Origin: Paraburkholderia nodosa
Lineage (GTDB): Bacteria; Pseudomonadota; Gammaproteobacteria; Burkholderiales; Burkholderiaceae
Length of the DNA stretch: 64,000 bases
Assembly (NCBI RefSeq): GCF_001718195.1
Contig: NZ_MCNV01000001.1
Location: forward strand, 682,001 to 746,000
Direction of reading: 5' to 3'
Under the pieces are notes generated by a model. That model was given only the letters and a program-made list of their open reading frames with translations, did not search any database and had not been told where the DNA came from. This document shows, piece by piece, positions 17,518 through 26,782 of this stretch (position 1 is the first letter of the stretch; the number at the start of each line of letters is the position of its first letter). A program made the position numbers and the translations under genes.

Positions 17518-18285
17518 ATGTCGCAATCCATTATGCCCCCGGACGGGACACCGGCCGCCCGCGATTCTTGGCGCGAAGGCGAGCGCATCGACGCCGCCAA
17601 CGCCGCGCGTCTTGCCTCGCTGTTCGAGCGCTACGCGTGGTTCCGCGGGCTCGCGCCCGAGCATCGCGAGTGGGTGCTGGCGTCGTCGCATGCGCAGGGC
17701 TATGCCGCGGGCGCGATCGTCGCCGCGCGCGAAGCGCCCTCCGACTGGTGGCTCGGCGTGAGTTCCGGCCTCGTGAAGCTGGCGATCTTCAATGCATCGG
17801 GGCGCGGCTGCACGTTTTCGGGCGTGCCGCACGGCGGCTGGTTCGGCGAGGGGAGCGTGATCAAGCGCGAGCCGCGCAAATACGACGTGATCGCGCTGCA
17901 GCCGTCGCTCGTCATGGCCGTCGCCACCGAGACGTTCCACCGGCTCATGGATTGCAGCCTGCCGTTCAACCGCTTCGTGATCCATCAGCTCAACAACCGC
18001 ATGGGCGAGTTCATCGCGTTGATCCAGAACAGCCGCTTGCTCGACGTCGATGCGCGCGTCGCGCAGTCGCACGCGCAGATGTTCAATCCCGATCTTTATC
18101 CCGAGACGGGGCGGGCGCTCGACATCTCGCAGGAGGAGATCGGCATGCTGGCGGGCGCGTCGCGTCAACGGATCAATCAGGCCCTGCAGACGCTCGAGCG
18201 CCAGGGGCTCGTCGCGCTCTCGTATAACCGTGTGGACGTGCTCGATCTCGACGGGCTGCGCGCATTTGGCCGCGACCAGATCTGA
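17518..18285 (+). CDS. Crp/Fnr family transcriptional regulator
   Basis: This 255-residue regulator has an N-terminal cyclic-nucleotide-binding-like domain (about 35-155) and a C-terminal winged helix with recognition helix GASRQRINQALQTLERQGLV at about 212-231. The Fnr-type cluster of N-terminal cysteines is absent, so it does not sense oxygen in the Fnr way. The GGWFGEGSVI segment replaces the cAMP-binding signature and lacks the usual arginine-serine pair, so the ligand is open. It diverges from the acyl-CoA synthetase gene with a 158-base gap. Confidence 0.85.
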   Translation: MSQSIMPPDGTPAARDSWREGERIDAANAARLASLFERYAWFRGLAPEHREWVLASSHAQGYAAGAIVAAREAPSDWWLGVSSGLVKLAIFNASGRGCTFSGVPHGGWFGEGSVIKREPRKYDVIALQPSLVMAVATETFHRLMDCSLPFNRFVIHQLNNRMGEFIALIQNSRLLDVDARVAQSHAQMFNPDLYPETGRALDISQEEIGMLAGASRQRINQALQTLERQGLVALSYNRVDVLDLDGLRAFGRDQI

Positions 18286-18401
18286 GGACCGCAGAACTCC
18301 TTATCAATCTTGCGAGGAATGGAAGACTCTCTCCCTCGCTAGCCGGTTTTTGTGCGTGGCCGCGCTGCGTAGACTTTGCTCATCGAATTCATACGGAGAG
18401 C

Positions 18402-18761
18402 ATGGTGAAAAACGCAATGCTGCGCGCGGCGCTGGTGTCGATGATGGCGATCGTTCCGGCGGTCTCGTTCGGTCAATCCACCGGCACGCACAACGGTCCG
18501 GTGACGCGGGCCCAGGTGCTGCAGGAATTGGTCGATCTGGAGTCGGTGGGCTACAACCCGGCTTCGGCGAACGATGCCACGTATCCGGAAGATGTGCAGA
18601 GCGCCATGCGCCGGCTCGCCGAAAAGCGCGCCAACGAAGCGCGTCTGGCGCAGGAGCAGGTCGCGCAATCGGGTTACGGCGCGCCGCCCGCACCCAATGC
18701 AGAAGCGGGGGTGCCCGCCGTGTCGGGCAGCGAGCCGCCGCCCGCGTATCGCCACCATTGA
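18402..18761 (+). CDS. DUF4148 exported protein
   Basis: This 119-residue protein has a signal peptide (about 1-25) and the DUF4148 core VTRAQVLQELVDLESVGYNP, ending in a Pro/Ala-rich tail. DUF4148 proteins are abundant in Burkholderia and relatives and are exported; their function is unknown. GGAGAG lies just before the ATG. The next gene is convergent, 8 bases away. Confidence 0.85.
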   Translation: MVKNAMLRAALVSMMAIVPAVSFGQSTGTHNGPVTRAQVLQELVDLESVGYNPASANDATYPEDVQSAMRRLAEKRANEARLAQEQVAQSGYGAPPAPNAEAGVPAVSGSEPPPAYRHH

Positions 18762-18769
18762 TTGCGGCG

Positions 18770-20554
18770 CTAACCGCGCCCTGAGCCGGCCCGGGTGCCG
18801 CTGGCACCCTTGGCGCTCTCGGGGCCGGCCGCGACATCGGGCGGCACGCCGAGCAACTGGAGTGTGCCGGCCGTCACACCCGAAAATACCGGCCCCGCAA
18901 CCGTGCCGCCATAAAATGCCTTGCCCGCCGGATCGTCGATCATGACCGCGACGATCACGCGCGGCGCGCTCATCGGCGCCATGCCGACGAACAGCGCCCG
19001 ATAGCGGTTCTTCGCATAGCCCGCGCCGATCTGCTTGCGCGCTGTGCCGGTCTTGCCGCCCACCCGATAGCCTTCCACATTCGCGGCGCGCCCCGTGCCG
19101 CCGTCGCTCGTCGCCATCTCCAGCATCTTGCGCATGGCGGCGGCCGTGGCCGGCGTCGTGACCGCGCGCGCCGCCGACGCGGAGGCACCGCCCGCGCCGG
19201 CCGGCGCTTCGCGCAGGAGGGCGGCCGGATGCAGCGTGCCGTCGCCGGCGTAGGCCGTGTAGATCTGCGCCATCTGCAATAGCGATGTGGACAGGCCGTA
19301 GCCATATGCCATCGTCGCCTGTTCGATGGGGCGCCAGCGCGCCCACGGCCGCACGCGGCCAGGCGCCGCGCCCGGGAACGTGACGCCGGGCCGCTGCCCG
19401 AGCCCGTACTCCTGATACTTGTCCCAGATCGTTTGCGCGGGAAGATTCAGCGCGAGCTTGGCGAGCGCGATGTTGCTCGACTTCTGGATCGCCTCCGCCA
19501 CAGTCATGCGGCCATGATTCGAGGTGTCGTGAATCGTCGCGGGGCCGATGCGGTACGTGCCCGGCGAGGTGTCGATGAGCGTGTTCGCGTTGACCTTGTG
19601 CAGGTCCATCGCCAGCGAAACGACCACGGGCTTGATGGTCGAGCCGGGCTCGAACGTGTCGACCACGGCGCGGTTGCGCAGCTGCTTGCCCGTGAGCCGC
19701 GCGCGGTCGTTCGGATCGAACGACGGCCAGTTCGCGAGCGCGAGGATTTCGCCGTTCTGCGCGTCGAGGACGACGACGCTGCCCGCTTCCGCATGATTCT
19801 TCGCCACGGCGGCCTTGAGCTGCGTGTACGCGAGCTGCTGCACGCGGCGGTCGATGGTGAGCTGCACGGTGTCGCCGTTGCGTGGCTGCACGCGCTCGCT
19901 CGGCTCCGAAACGACGCGCCCGAGCCGGTCGCGGATCACCTCGCGCTGGCCCGGCGTGCCGCGCAGGCGCGCGTTCGCGGCGAGTTCCACGCCTTCCTGG
20001 CCGGCGTCTTCGATATCGGTGAAGCCCACCACGTGCGCCGCCGATTCACCTTCGGGGTAATAGCGCTTCGAGTCGGCGATCAGGGTGATGCCGCCCATGC
20101 CCATCTCGTCGATGTGCGCGGCGGTGTCGGCGTCCACCTGGCGCTTGAGCAGCACGAAGGAGCGGTCGCCGGCAACGCGCCGGTCCAGTTCCGCGAGCGG
20201 CATGTCGAGCAGGCGCGCGAGCGGCGCGTGCGCGGCGGCATCGAGAAGCCGCGGATTCACCCAGACTTCGAAAGTCGCAAGGCTCACGGCCAGCAGCGCG
20301 CCGTTGCGGTCGACGATGCGCCCGCGCATCGCGTCGAGCTCCAGCGTGCGCTGGTAGCGCTTTTGGCCCTGCTTCACGTAAAAGCCGTGATTGGCGACCT
20401 GAATCCAGAACGCGCGCCCGGCCAGCGCTGCAAAGGCCGCGAAGGTGATGAACACGATGAACTTCGAGCGCCACGCGGGCAGGCGCGGCGCAAGCATCGG
20501 GTGACGGGTCGCGGTGGCGTGCGGGTCGCGCGGCGGTTTCCTGGAACGGATCAT
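18770..20554 (-). CDS. Penicillin-binding protein of the FtsI/PBP3 class
   Basis: This 594-residue class B transpeptidase crosslinks peptidoglycan in the periplasm. After a single membrane anchor (about 33-53) come the pedestal domain, with RGRIVDRNG near 88, and the transpeptidase domain with the active-site set STIK (305-308), SSN (359-361) and KTG (501-503). No mraW, ftsL or mur genes are adjacent, so this is probably a second FtsI-like copy outside the division cluster. The start at 20554 gives a usual cytoplasmic leader; the longer open frame lacks support. Confidence 0.9.
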   Translation of the reverse strand: MIRSRKPPRDPHATATRHPMLAPRLPAWRSKFIVFITFAAFAALAGRAFWIQVANHGFYVKQGQKRYQRTLELDAMRGRIVDRNGALLAVSLATFEVWVNPRLLDAAAHAPLARLLDMPLAELDRRVAGDRSFVLLKRQVDADTAAHIDEMGMGGITLIADSKRYYPEGESAAHVVGFTDIEDAGQEGVELAANARLRGTPGQREVIRDRLGRVVSEPSERVQPRNGDTVQLTIDRRVQQLAYTQLKAAVAKNHAEAGSVVVLDAQNGEILALANWPSFDPNDRARLTGKQLRNRAVVDTFEPGSTIKPVVVSLAMDLHKVNANTLIDTSPGTYRIGPATIHDTSNHGRMTVAEAIQKSSNIALAKLALNLPAQTIWDKYQEYGLGQRPGVTFPGAAPGRVRPWARWRPIEQATMAYGYGLSTSLLQMAQIYTAYAGDGTLHPAALLREAPAGAGGASASAARAVTTPATAAAMRKMLEMATSDGGTGRAANVEGYRVGGKTGTARKQIGAGYAKNRYRALFVGMAPMSAPRVIVAVMIDDPAGKAFYGGTVAGPVFSGVTAGTLQLLGVPPDVAAGPESAKGASGTRAGSGRG

Positions 20555-20722
20555 CGGCAAGGCGGGGTGGAAGGCAGAATAACATTGTAAACATGATGTA
20601 ATTGAATTGAAATGATGGGTGCGCACGGCCGCGAGGCAATTGGGCGCGCGAGCGGTGCAGGGGAGCGGGGGAGGCGCAAAGCGAACCGGGCCGCGAATGC
20701 GGCCCGGCGGGTAGACATGCGT

Positions 20723-20755
20723 ACCGGCGGCGAACCGGCGGCGAACCGGCGGCGA
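20723..20755. repeat. Three tandem copies of an 11-base unit
   Basis: ACCGGCGGCGA is repeated three times without change (20723-20733, 20734-20744, 20745-20755), followed by a partial fourth copy. It lies just past the stop codon of the chemoreceptor gene on the minus strand. Confidence 0.85.
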
Positions 20756-20773
20756 GCCGGCGTGGCGACAGCG

Positions 20774-22330
20774 TTACGCGTGCGCGGGCAAGCGGAAGCT
20801 CGCGATCGACTCGCGCAGCACGCTCACCTGATCCTTGAGCGAATGGGCGGCGGCTGCGGCCTGTTCCACGAGCGCCGCGTTTTGCTGCGTCACCTGATCC
20901 ATCTCGCCCACGGCGCGGTTGACCTGCTCGATGCCGGCGCTCTGCTCGCGCGAAGCGTTGCTGATCTCTTCGAGGATCTCGTGCACGCGTCGCACCGACT
21001 GCACGATCTCGGTCATCGTCGCGCCCGCGTTGGTCACGAGATGCTGGCCTTCGATCACGGTGCCGGTCGACTTTTCGATCAGCGCCTTGATCTCCTTGGC
21101 AGCGGTGGCGGAGCGCTGCGCGAGGCTGCGCACTTCGGCGGCCACCACCGCGAAGCCGCGGCCTTGCTCGCCCGCGCGCGCCGCTTCCACAGCGGCGTTC
21201 AGGGCGAGGATGTTGGTCTGGAACGCAATGCCGTCGATCACGCCGATGATGTCGCCGATCTGCTGCGAGCTCGTCGTGATGTCGCCCATCGTGCGCACGA
21301 CGTCGTCGACTACGGCGCTGCCGCGCGTCGCGACGTCGGCGGCCTGGCTCGCGAGCGACGCCGCATGCTGGGCGCTGTCCGCGTTCTGGCGCACGTTCGC
21401 CGTCATCTGATCCATGCTCGACGCGGTCTGCACGAGCGCCGCCGCCTGTTCCTCGGTGCGTTGCGAGAGATCCGTGTTGCCAGCCGCAATCTCGTTCGCG
21501 CCCACGTTGATGTTTTCGGCGCCGCTGCGCACGCGCGAGACGGTTTGCACGAGCGCCGTCTGCATCGTCGCGAGCGCGCGCATCAGGCTGGTCTCGTTCG
21601 TGCCCTGCACCTGCAGGCGCAAGGTGAGGTCGCCCTCGGCGATGCGATTGGCCGCGTCCACCGCGCCTTCCAGTTCACCGCCGATGCTGCTGCGCACGCT
21701 GCGCACCACGAGCACCATCACGGCCGTGGCGGCCCCGCCCAGCAGGAAGGTCACGGCGAGCCAGCGCAGCAGGCTGTCGTAGAACTCGGCGCGCACGTCG
21801 TCCATGTACATGCCCGTCACGATCACCCAGTCCCACGGCACGAAGCGGCGTCCGAAGCTCAGCTTGGGAACGGGCTCGCTGTGGCCGGGCTTGGCCCAGA
21901 GGTAGTCGAGGAAGCCGCCGTTCGGGCCGCTCGCGGCGTTCACGAGCCCGGTGAACACATGGGTGCCCGCGGGGTCGGTGAAGTCGCTCAGGTTCTTGCC
22001 GTCGAGCTCGGGCTTGATCGGATGCATCAGCATGACCGACTGCGAGTTGTTGATGCTCAGATAGCCGTCGGTGCTGTAGCGGATCGAGCCGATCACGGTC
22101 AGTGCCTGCTTCTGGGCGTCGGCTTCGGGCATGACGTTGCGCTGCGAGAGCCCGTAGTAGTAGTTGGCGATGCTCGTCGCTTCGTCGACGAGCGTGGTGA
22201 GCTGCGCGCGCCGCTCGCGGATCATCGCTTCGCGGCTTTGCCAGGCGCCAAAGGCGACGATCAACAGCAGGCCGATCCAGAGGATCGCGATCATCGAGCG
22301 GAGCTTTTTGTTGAGGGTCATGTTCTGCAT
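20774..22330 (-). CDS. Methyl-accepting chemotaxis protein with periplasmic Cache sensor
   Basis: This 518-residue chemoreceptor has membrane segments at about 10-30 and 188-212 around a periplasmic single-Cache domain ([35 protein letters not shown]). A HAMP domain ([20 protein letters not shown]) follows, then the long signalling helices with the conserved hairpin [19 protein letters not shown]. No C-terminal CheR-docking pentapeptide is seen. A GCCGTAAA box on the minus strand (22395-22402), 65 bases before the ATG, resembles a FliA -10 element but has no matching -35. Confidence 0.92.
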   Translation of the reverse strand: MQNMTLNKKLRSMIAILWIGLLLIVAFGAWQSREAMIRERRAQLTTLVDEATSIANYYYGLSQRNVMPEADAQKQALTVIGSIRYSTDGYLSINNSQSVMLMHPIKPELDGKNLSDFTDPAGTHVFTGLVNAASGPNGGFLDYLWAKPGHSEPVPKLSFGRRFVPWDWVIVTGMYMDDVRAEFYDSLLRWLAVTFLLGGAATAVMVLVVRSVRSSIGGELEGAVDAANRIAEGDLTLRLQVQGTNETSLMRALATMQTALVQTVSRVRSGAENINVGANEIAAGNTDLSQRTEEQAAALVQTASSMDQMTANVRQNADSAQHAASLASQAADVATRGSAVVDDVVRTMGDITTSSQQIGDIIGVIDGIAFQTNILALNAAVEAARAGEQGRGFAVVAAEVRSLAQRSATAAKEIKALIEKSTGTVIEGQHLVTNAGATMTEIVQSVRRVHEILEEISNASREQSAGIEQVNRAVGEMDQVTQQNAALVEQAAAAAHSLKDQVSVLRESIASFRLPAHA

Positions 22331-22439
22331 GGTCGGTCGGATATTTCACAGGGCAGGAGCGGTGCGACTGGCGATGCGTTGCCGCCAGACTGTGTTTACG
22401 GCCCACGCAAACGTGCGCGAGACCCAGGGGGAACCCTGC

Positions 22440-22541
22440 TTAGGCAGCTTTTTCTTCATACAAATCAACGTCCTTGATCTGGCGCATATGACGCGCTGCT
22501 GAAACGCCTGCGAACGCGCCGACAAAAGCCACAAATTTCAC
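22440..22541 (-). CDS. Possible 33-residue small protein
   Basis: A GTG start at 22541 preceded by GGAG opens a 33-codon frame with a short hydrophobic start (MKFVAFVGAFAGVSAARHM if GTG is read as Met) and an acidic end. It lies in the 408-base gap between the chemoreceptor and the phosphonate operon, on the chemoreceptor strand. There is no similarity to support it. The rest of the gap (22542-22738) should carry the promoter of the phosphonate operon, with a CGATATAG-like -10 near 22597-22604. Confidence 0.25.
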   Translation of the reverse strand: MKFVAFVGAFAGVSAARHMRQIKDVDLYEEKAA

Positions 22542-22738
22542 AGCAACTCCATGATTTGCCACTCTTTGCAGGGATCGACTGCGGATAGGAATCATTTCCG
22601 ATATAGTCGCGACTTTGCCCCCGGCCAGCCTGACTTCGAGGCTTGCGATCAAGCCGGGATGAAGGACCTTTACCAACGATGCGACGCACACGGCGCAACC
22701 CCGCTGCGGCCCGCATGACGTCCACTGGAGCAACAAGA

Positions 22739-24445
22739 ATGAACGCACGCGAACCCGCCCTGGTCCCCGCCGCTCTTGCCACATCGCGCAGCGCGCGGCT
22801 GCGCCAGATGCTGACCAGCAACGAACTCGAATTCCTGATGGAAGCGCACAACGGCCTTTCCGCACGCATCGCGCGCGAGGCGGGCTTCAAGGCGATCTGG
22901 GGCTCGGGCCTCTCGATCTCCGCGCAGTTCGGCGTGCGCGACAACAACGAGGCGAGCTGGACCCAGGTGGTCGACAACCTCGAGTTCATGGCCGACGCGA
23001 GCGACCTGCCCATCCTGCTCGACGGCGACACCGGCTACGGCAACTTCAACAACGTGCGCCGTCTCGTGCGCAAGCTGGAGCAGCGCGGTATTGCGGGCGT
23101 GTGCATCGAAGACAAGGTGTTCCCGAAGACCAACAGTTTCATCGGCGGCGAAGCGCAACCGCTTGCCGACATCGACGAGTTCTGCGGCAAGATCAAGGCC
23201 GGCAAGGATTCGCAGACCGACGAGCACTTTTCGATCGTCGCGCGCATCGAGGCGCTGATCGCGGGCTGGGGCATGGACGAAGCGCTCAAGCGCGCCGAAG
23301 CGTATCGCCAGGCCGGCGCAGACGCGATCCTCATCCACAGCAAGCTTTCGAAAGCTGACGAGATCCTCACGTTCGCGCGCGAGTGGGCGGGCCGCGGCCC
23401 GCTCGTGATCGTGCCGACCAAGTACTACAGCACGCCGACCGAGGTGTTCCGCAAGGCGGGCATCAGCACGGTGATCTGGGCGAACCATCAGATCCGCGCG
23501 GCCGTTTCGGCCATGCAGGCCGTCACCAAAACGATTTACGACACGCAAACGCTCGTCGATATCGAAGACCGCATTGCTACGGTCAACGAAATTTTTCGCT
23601 TGCAGGACGCCGACGAATACTCGGAAGCCGAAGACCGCTACCTTAGCGCCACGTCGCGCGGCGCGGGCTCGGCGATCGTGCTGGCCGCGAGCCGCGGCTC
23701 GGGTCTCGACGCCTACACGGAAGACAAGCCCAAGGTCATGCTGCCGGTCGCGGGCAAGCCGCTCCTGCGCTGGCTCGTCGACGCGTTCAAGAAGCAGTCG
23801 GTCAACGACATCACCGTGGTGGGCGGCTACAAGGCCGAAGCCATCGACACGGCGGGCATCAAGCTCGTGCGCAACGAGCGTTTCGCTCAGACGAACGAAC
23901 TCGCTTCGCTCGCGTGCGCGGTCGGTGCGCTCGACAACGACACGGTGATTTCGTACGGCGACCTTGTGTTCCGCAGCTACATCCTGCGCGATCTAGTAGA
24001 AAGCGAAGCGGACTTCAGCGTGGTGGTGGACTCGTCGCCCGAGTCGGAGAACAGCAGCACGCGCGACTTCGCATGGTGCTCGGCCGCCGACGAGCGCGAT
24101 CTGTTCGGCAGCAAGGTGATCCTCGAGCGTGTGGCGAGCGACCCGGCCGCGAACGGCGCGGCCCCGCACGGCCGCTGGATCGGCCTCGTGAACGTGCGAG
24201 GCGCGGGCCGTGCGAAGCTCGCGAAGAAGCTCGCGCAGCTGCAGACGTGCGCCGACTTTGACACGCTCGACATGCCGGCGCTGCTCAACGCACTGATCGC
24301 AGACGGGGAGAAAATCGAAGTGCAGTACGTGCACGGCCACTGGCGCGGCGTGAACGACCTCGAAGACTTCCGCCGCGCGGGAGATTTCGCTCAGGGCGTC
24401 TATACGCACGCGCAAACGCCGCTGGGCGCGGCGGGCCAGGCATGA
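22739..24445 (+). CDS. pepM: Phosphoenolpyruvate mutase fused to a nucleotidyltransferase
   Basis: This 568-residue bifunctional protein starts phosphonate synthesis. Residues 20-295 are PEP mutase, which turns phosphoenolpyruvate into phosphonopyruvate; the family signature [10 protein letters not shown] is at 124-133 and the metal-binding [10 protein letters not shown] at 93-102. Residues 310-560 are a nucleotidyltransferase of the LicC/PntC kind, with [14 protein letters not shown] at 328-341, [14 protein letters not shown] at 378-391 and the metal aspartate in YGDLVF at 408. It probably makes CMP-2-aminoethylphosphonate from the operon product. The ATG at 22739 has GGAG eight bases upstream. 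The stop overlaps the next start by four bases. Confidence 0.92.
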   Translation: MNAREPALVPAALATSRSARLRQMLTSNELEFLMEAHNGLSARIAREAGFKAIWGSGLSISAQFGVRDNNEASWTQVVDNLEFMADASDLPILLDGDTGYGNFNNVRRLVRKLEQRGIAGVCIEDKVFPKTNSFIGGEAQPLADIDEFCGKIKAGKDSQTDEHFSIVARIEALIAGWGMDEALKRAEAYRQAGADAILIHSKLSKADEILTFAREWAGRGPLVIVPTKYYSTPTEVFRKAGISTVIWANHQIRAAVSAMQAVTKTIYDTQTLVDIEDRIATVNEIFRLQDADEYSEAEDRYLSATSRGAGSAIVLAASRGSGLDAYTEDKPKVMLPVAGKPLLRWLVDAFKKQSVNDITVVGGYKAEAIDTAGIKLVRNERFAQTNELASLACAVGALDNDTVISYGDLVFRSYILRDLVESEADFSVVVDSSPESENSSTRDFAWCSAADERDLFGSKVILERVASDPAANGAAPHGRWIGLVNVRGAGRAKLAKKLAQLQTCADFDTLDMPALLNALIADGEKIEVQYVHGHWRGVNDLEDFRRAGDFAQGVYTHAQTPLGAAGQA

Positions 24446-25641
24446 TCGAAGCCGCACAATTCGTCGAAGCGGCGCGCTCGCGCGGCTTCGAGTGGTACGC
24501 CGGCGTGCCGTGCTCGTACCTCACGCCGTTCATCAACTACGTGCTGCAGGACGACTCGCTGCACTACGTGAGCGCGGCCAACGAAGGCGACGCGGTTGCG
24601 GTCATCGCGGGCGTGGCGCTCGCGGGCAAGCGCGGCGTCACGATGATGCAGAACTCGGGCCTCGGCAACGCCGTGAGCCCGCTCACTTCGCTGACATGGA
24701 CGTTTCGTCTGCCGCAACTGCTGATCGTGACGTGGCGCGGCCAGCCGGGCGTGCCCGACGAGCCGCAGCACGCGCTGATGGGCCCGGTTACGCCGCAGAT
24801 GCTGGAAACGATGGAAATTCCGTGGGAGACGTTCCCCACGGAAGCCGACCAGATCACGGCGGCGCTCGATCGCGCCATCAAGCACATGGACGCAACGGGC
24901 CGCCCGTATGCGCTCGTCATGCAGAAGGGCAGCGTGGCGCCGTACGAACTCGAGGGCGGCGGCGCGATGCCGGCGAAGCACGCGCTGCCGGTCGCACAGG
25001 TCAAATGGACCGGGCGGACGCCTGATCAACTGCCCACGCGCCAGCAGGCGCTCGAGCGCGTGATCGCGGCGACGCCTGCCGAGTCGACGGTGGTCGTCGC
25101 CTCGACGGGTTTCTGCGGCCGCGAACTCTACGCACTCGACGACCGCTCGAACCAGCTCTACATGGTGGGCTCGATGGGCTGCGTCACGCCGTTCGCGCTC
25201 GGTCTCGCGCTTGCGCGGCCCGACCTCAACGTGGTCGCGCTCGACGGCGACGGCGCGGCGCTCATGCGCATGGGCGTTTTCGCCACGCTCGGCGCCTATG
25301 GCCCCGCGAACCTCACGCACGTGCTGCTCGACAACGGCGCGCACGATTCGACGGGTGGCCAGGCCACCGTGTCGGGACAGGTGTCGTTCGCGAACGTGGC
25401 CGCCGCGTGCGGTTACGCCGACGCCGTGGAAGGCGACGATCTCGCCATGCTCGACAGCGTGCTCACCGCCGCGCGCGAACGTGCGAAGCGCGCTTCGGGT
25501 GTCGAAGGCACGCGCTTCGTACGCCTGGCGATTCGCCGCGGTACGCCCGATGGCCTGCCGCGCCCCACGATCACGCCGCCCGATGTCAAGACGCGCCTCA
25601 TGCGCCACATCGGCGCCGCTGTCGTCACGTCCGCTGAATAA
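24442..25641 (+). CDS. aepY: Phosphonopyruvate decarboxylase
   Basis: This 399-residue thiamine diphosphate enzyme turns phosphonopyruvate into phosphonoacetaldehyde, the irreversible step that pulls the unfavourable PEP mutase reaction forward. The catalytic glutamate is in AANEGDAV (E48) and the TPP/Mg motif runs from GDG at 269-271 to DN at 297-298 followed by AHDSTGGQ, which is typical of this enzyme. It overlaps pepM by four bases (ATGA) and is followed ten bases later by the transaminase gene. Confidence 0.93.
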   Translation: MIEAAQFVEAARSRGFEWYAGVPCSYLTPFINYVLQDDSLHYVSAANEGDAVAVIAGVALAGKRGVTMMQNSGLGNAVSPLTSLTWTFRLPQLLIVTWRGQPGVPDEPQHALMGPVTPQMLETMEIPWETFPTEADQITAALDRAIKHMDATGRPYALVMQKGSVAPYELEGGGAMPAKHALPVAQVKWTGRTPDQLPTRQQALERVIAATPAESTVVVASTGFCGRELYALDDRSNQLYMVGSMGCVTPFALGLALARPDLNVVALDGDGAALMRMGVFATLGAYGPANLTHVLLDNGAHDSTGGQATVSGQVSFANVAAACGYADAVEGDDLAMLDSVLTAARERAKRASGVEGTRFVRLAIRRGTPDGLPRPTITPPDVKTRLMRHIGAAVVTSAE

Positions 25642-25651
25642 GGAACTACCG

Positions 25652-26719
25652 ATGCTGCTGCTCAATCCCGGCCCGGTCACGCTCACCGAACGCGTGCGCC
25701 AGAGCCTCCTCCAGGAAGACCTGTGCCATCGCGAAAGCGAGTTCTTCGACGTGCAGGAAGAGGCGCGCACGCGTCTCGTGGGCGTCTACGATCTCGACCC
25801 CGCACAATGGCAAGCCGTGCTCATAACGGGCTCCGGCACGGCTGCGGTCGAAAGCATGATCTCGACGCTCGTGCCCGCGAACGGCAAGCTGCTGATCGTC
25901 GAGAACGGTGTGTATGGCGAGCGCATCACCGCGATCGCGAAGCAGTATGGCATCGCGCATGAAGTGGTTAAGCACGACTGGATGCAGGCGCCGGATCTCG
26001 CGCGCATCACGGCCGCGCTCGACGCCGACAAGTCGGTCACGCACGTCGCGATCATTCATCATGAAACGACCACGGGGCGCCTGAACGATCTGCGCACACT
26101 GGGCGAAGCGTGTTGCGCGCGCGGCGTGCAGATGCTCGTGGACGGCGTGAGCAGCTTCGGTTCCGAAGCGATCGATTTCGGCGACGCGAGCATCGCGGCG
26201 GTGGCGGCCACGGCGAACAAGTGCCTGCACGGCGTGCCGGGCGCGGCCTTCGTCGTGGTGCGGCGCGCCGCGCTCGCGCAAGCGCATAGCCGCACGTACT
26301 ATCTCGATCTCAAGCGTCTTGCCACGCTGCAGGACCAGCGCAATACGCCGTTCACGCCTTCGGTGCACGCGTACTACGCGCTCGTCGAGGCGCTGCGCGA
26401 ACTCGCTGACGAAGGCGGCTGGCAGTCGCGTCACGCGCGCTATGCGGCGCTTTCCGAGCAGGTGCGCGCGGGGCTCGCTGCGCGCGGCATGGAAAGCGTG
26501 CTGCCGAAGGACGAATCGTCGGTGGTGCTGCGCGCGTTCCGCTTGCCCGCGGGCGTCGATTATCCCGCGCTGCATGACGCGCTCAAGGCGCGCGGTTTCG
26601 TGATCTATGCGGGGCAGGGCGGCTTGTCGGCGGAACTGTTCCGCATCTCGACGATGGGCGACATTCACGCCGCCGATGTCGAGCGCTTGCTGGCGGCGTT
26701 CGATGAAGTGACGCGTTAA
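25652..26719 (+). CDS. phnW: 2-aminoethylphosphonate transaminase
   Basis: This 355-residue PLP enzyme of the class V aminotransferase fold interconverts phosphonoacetaldehyde and 2-aminoethylphosphonate. Landmarks are the start LLLNPGPVTLTERV, the PLP aspartate in LVDGVSS (D164), and the Schiff-base lysine in ATANKCLHG (K190). In degradative settings the enzyme runs toward phosphonoacetaldehyde, but next to pepM and the decarboxylase it should run in the biosynthetic direction. The ATG follows AAGGAA. No phosphonatase (phnX) is present. Confidence 0.93.
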   Translation: MLLLNPGPVTLTERVRQSLLQEDLCHRESEFFDVQEEARTRLVGVYDLDPAQWQAVLITGSGTAAVESMISTLVPANGKLLIVENGVYGERITAIAKQYGIAHEVVKHDWMQAPDLARITAALDADKSVTHVAIIHHETTTGRLNDLRTLGEACCARGVQMLVDGVSSFGSEAIDFGDASIAAVAATANKCLHGVPGAAFVVVRRAALAQAHSRTYYLDLKRLATLQDQRNTPFTPSVHAYYALVEALRELADEGGWQSRHARYAALSEQVRAGLAARGMESVLPKDESSVVLRAFRLPAGVDYPALHDALKARGFVIYAGQGGLSAELFRISTMGDIHAADVERLLAAFDEVTR

Positions 26720-26741
26720 GGGCGTATTTCGCAAGCGACTA

Positions 26742-26773
26742 ACGGGCGGCTTCGGCCGCCCGTTTGCTTTTTT
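26742..26773 (+). terminator. Intrinsic terminator of the phosphonate operon
   Basis: Stem ACGGGCGGC (26742-26750), TTCG tetraloop, stem GCCGCCCGT (26755-26763), then a T-rich tract to 26773. It also lies just past the stop of the convergent transporter gene (26783). Confidence 0.88.
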
Positions 26774-26782
26774 GGTCGAGCT

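Noticed and set aside
22395..22402. FliA promoter for the first chemoreceptor
   Set aside because: The GCCGTAAA box is close to the -10 consensus, but the -35 position (CTCGCGCA) has no match.
20612..22477. Plus-strand open frame of 621 codons opposite the chemoreceptor
   Set aside because: Antisense shadow with repetitive His/Ala/Arg composition; the minus-strand chemoreceptor is certain.
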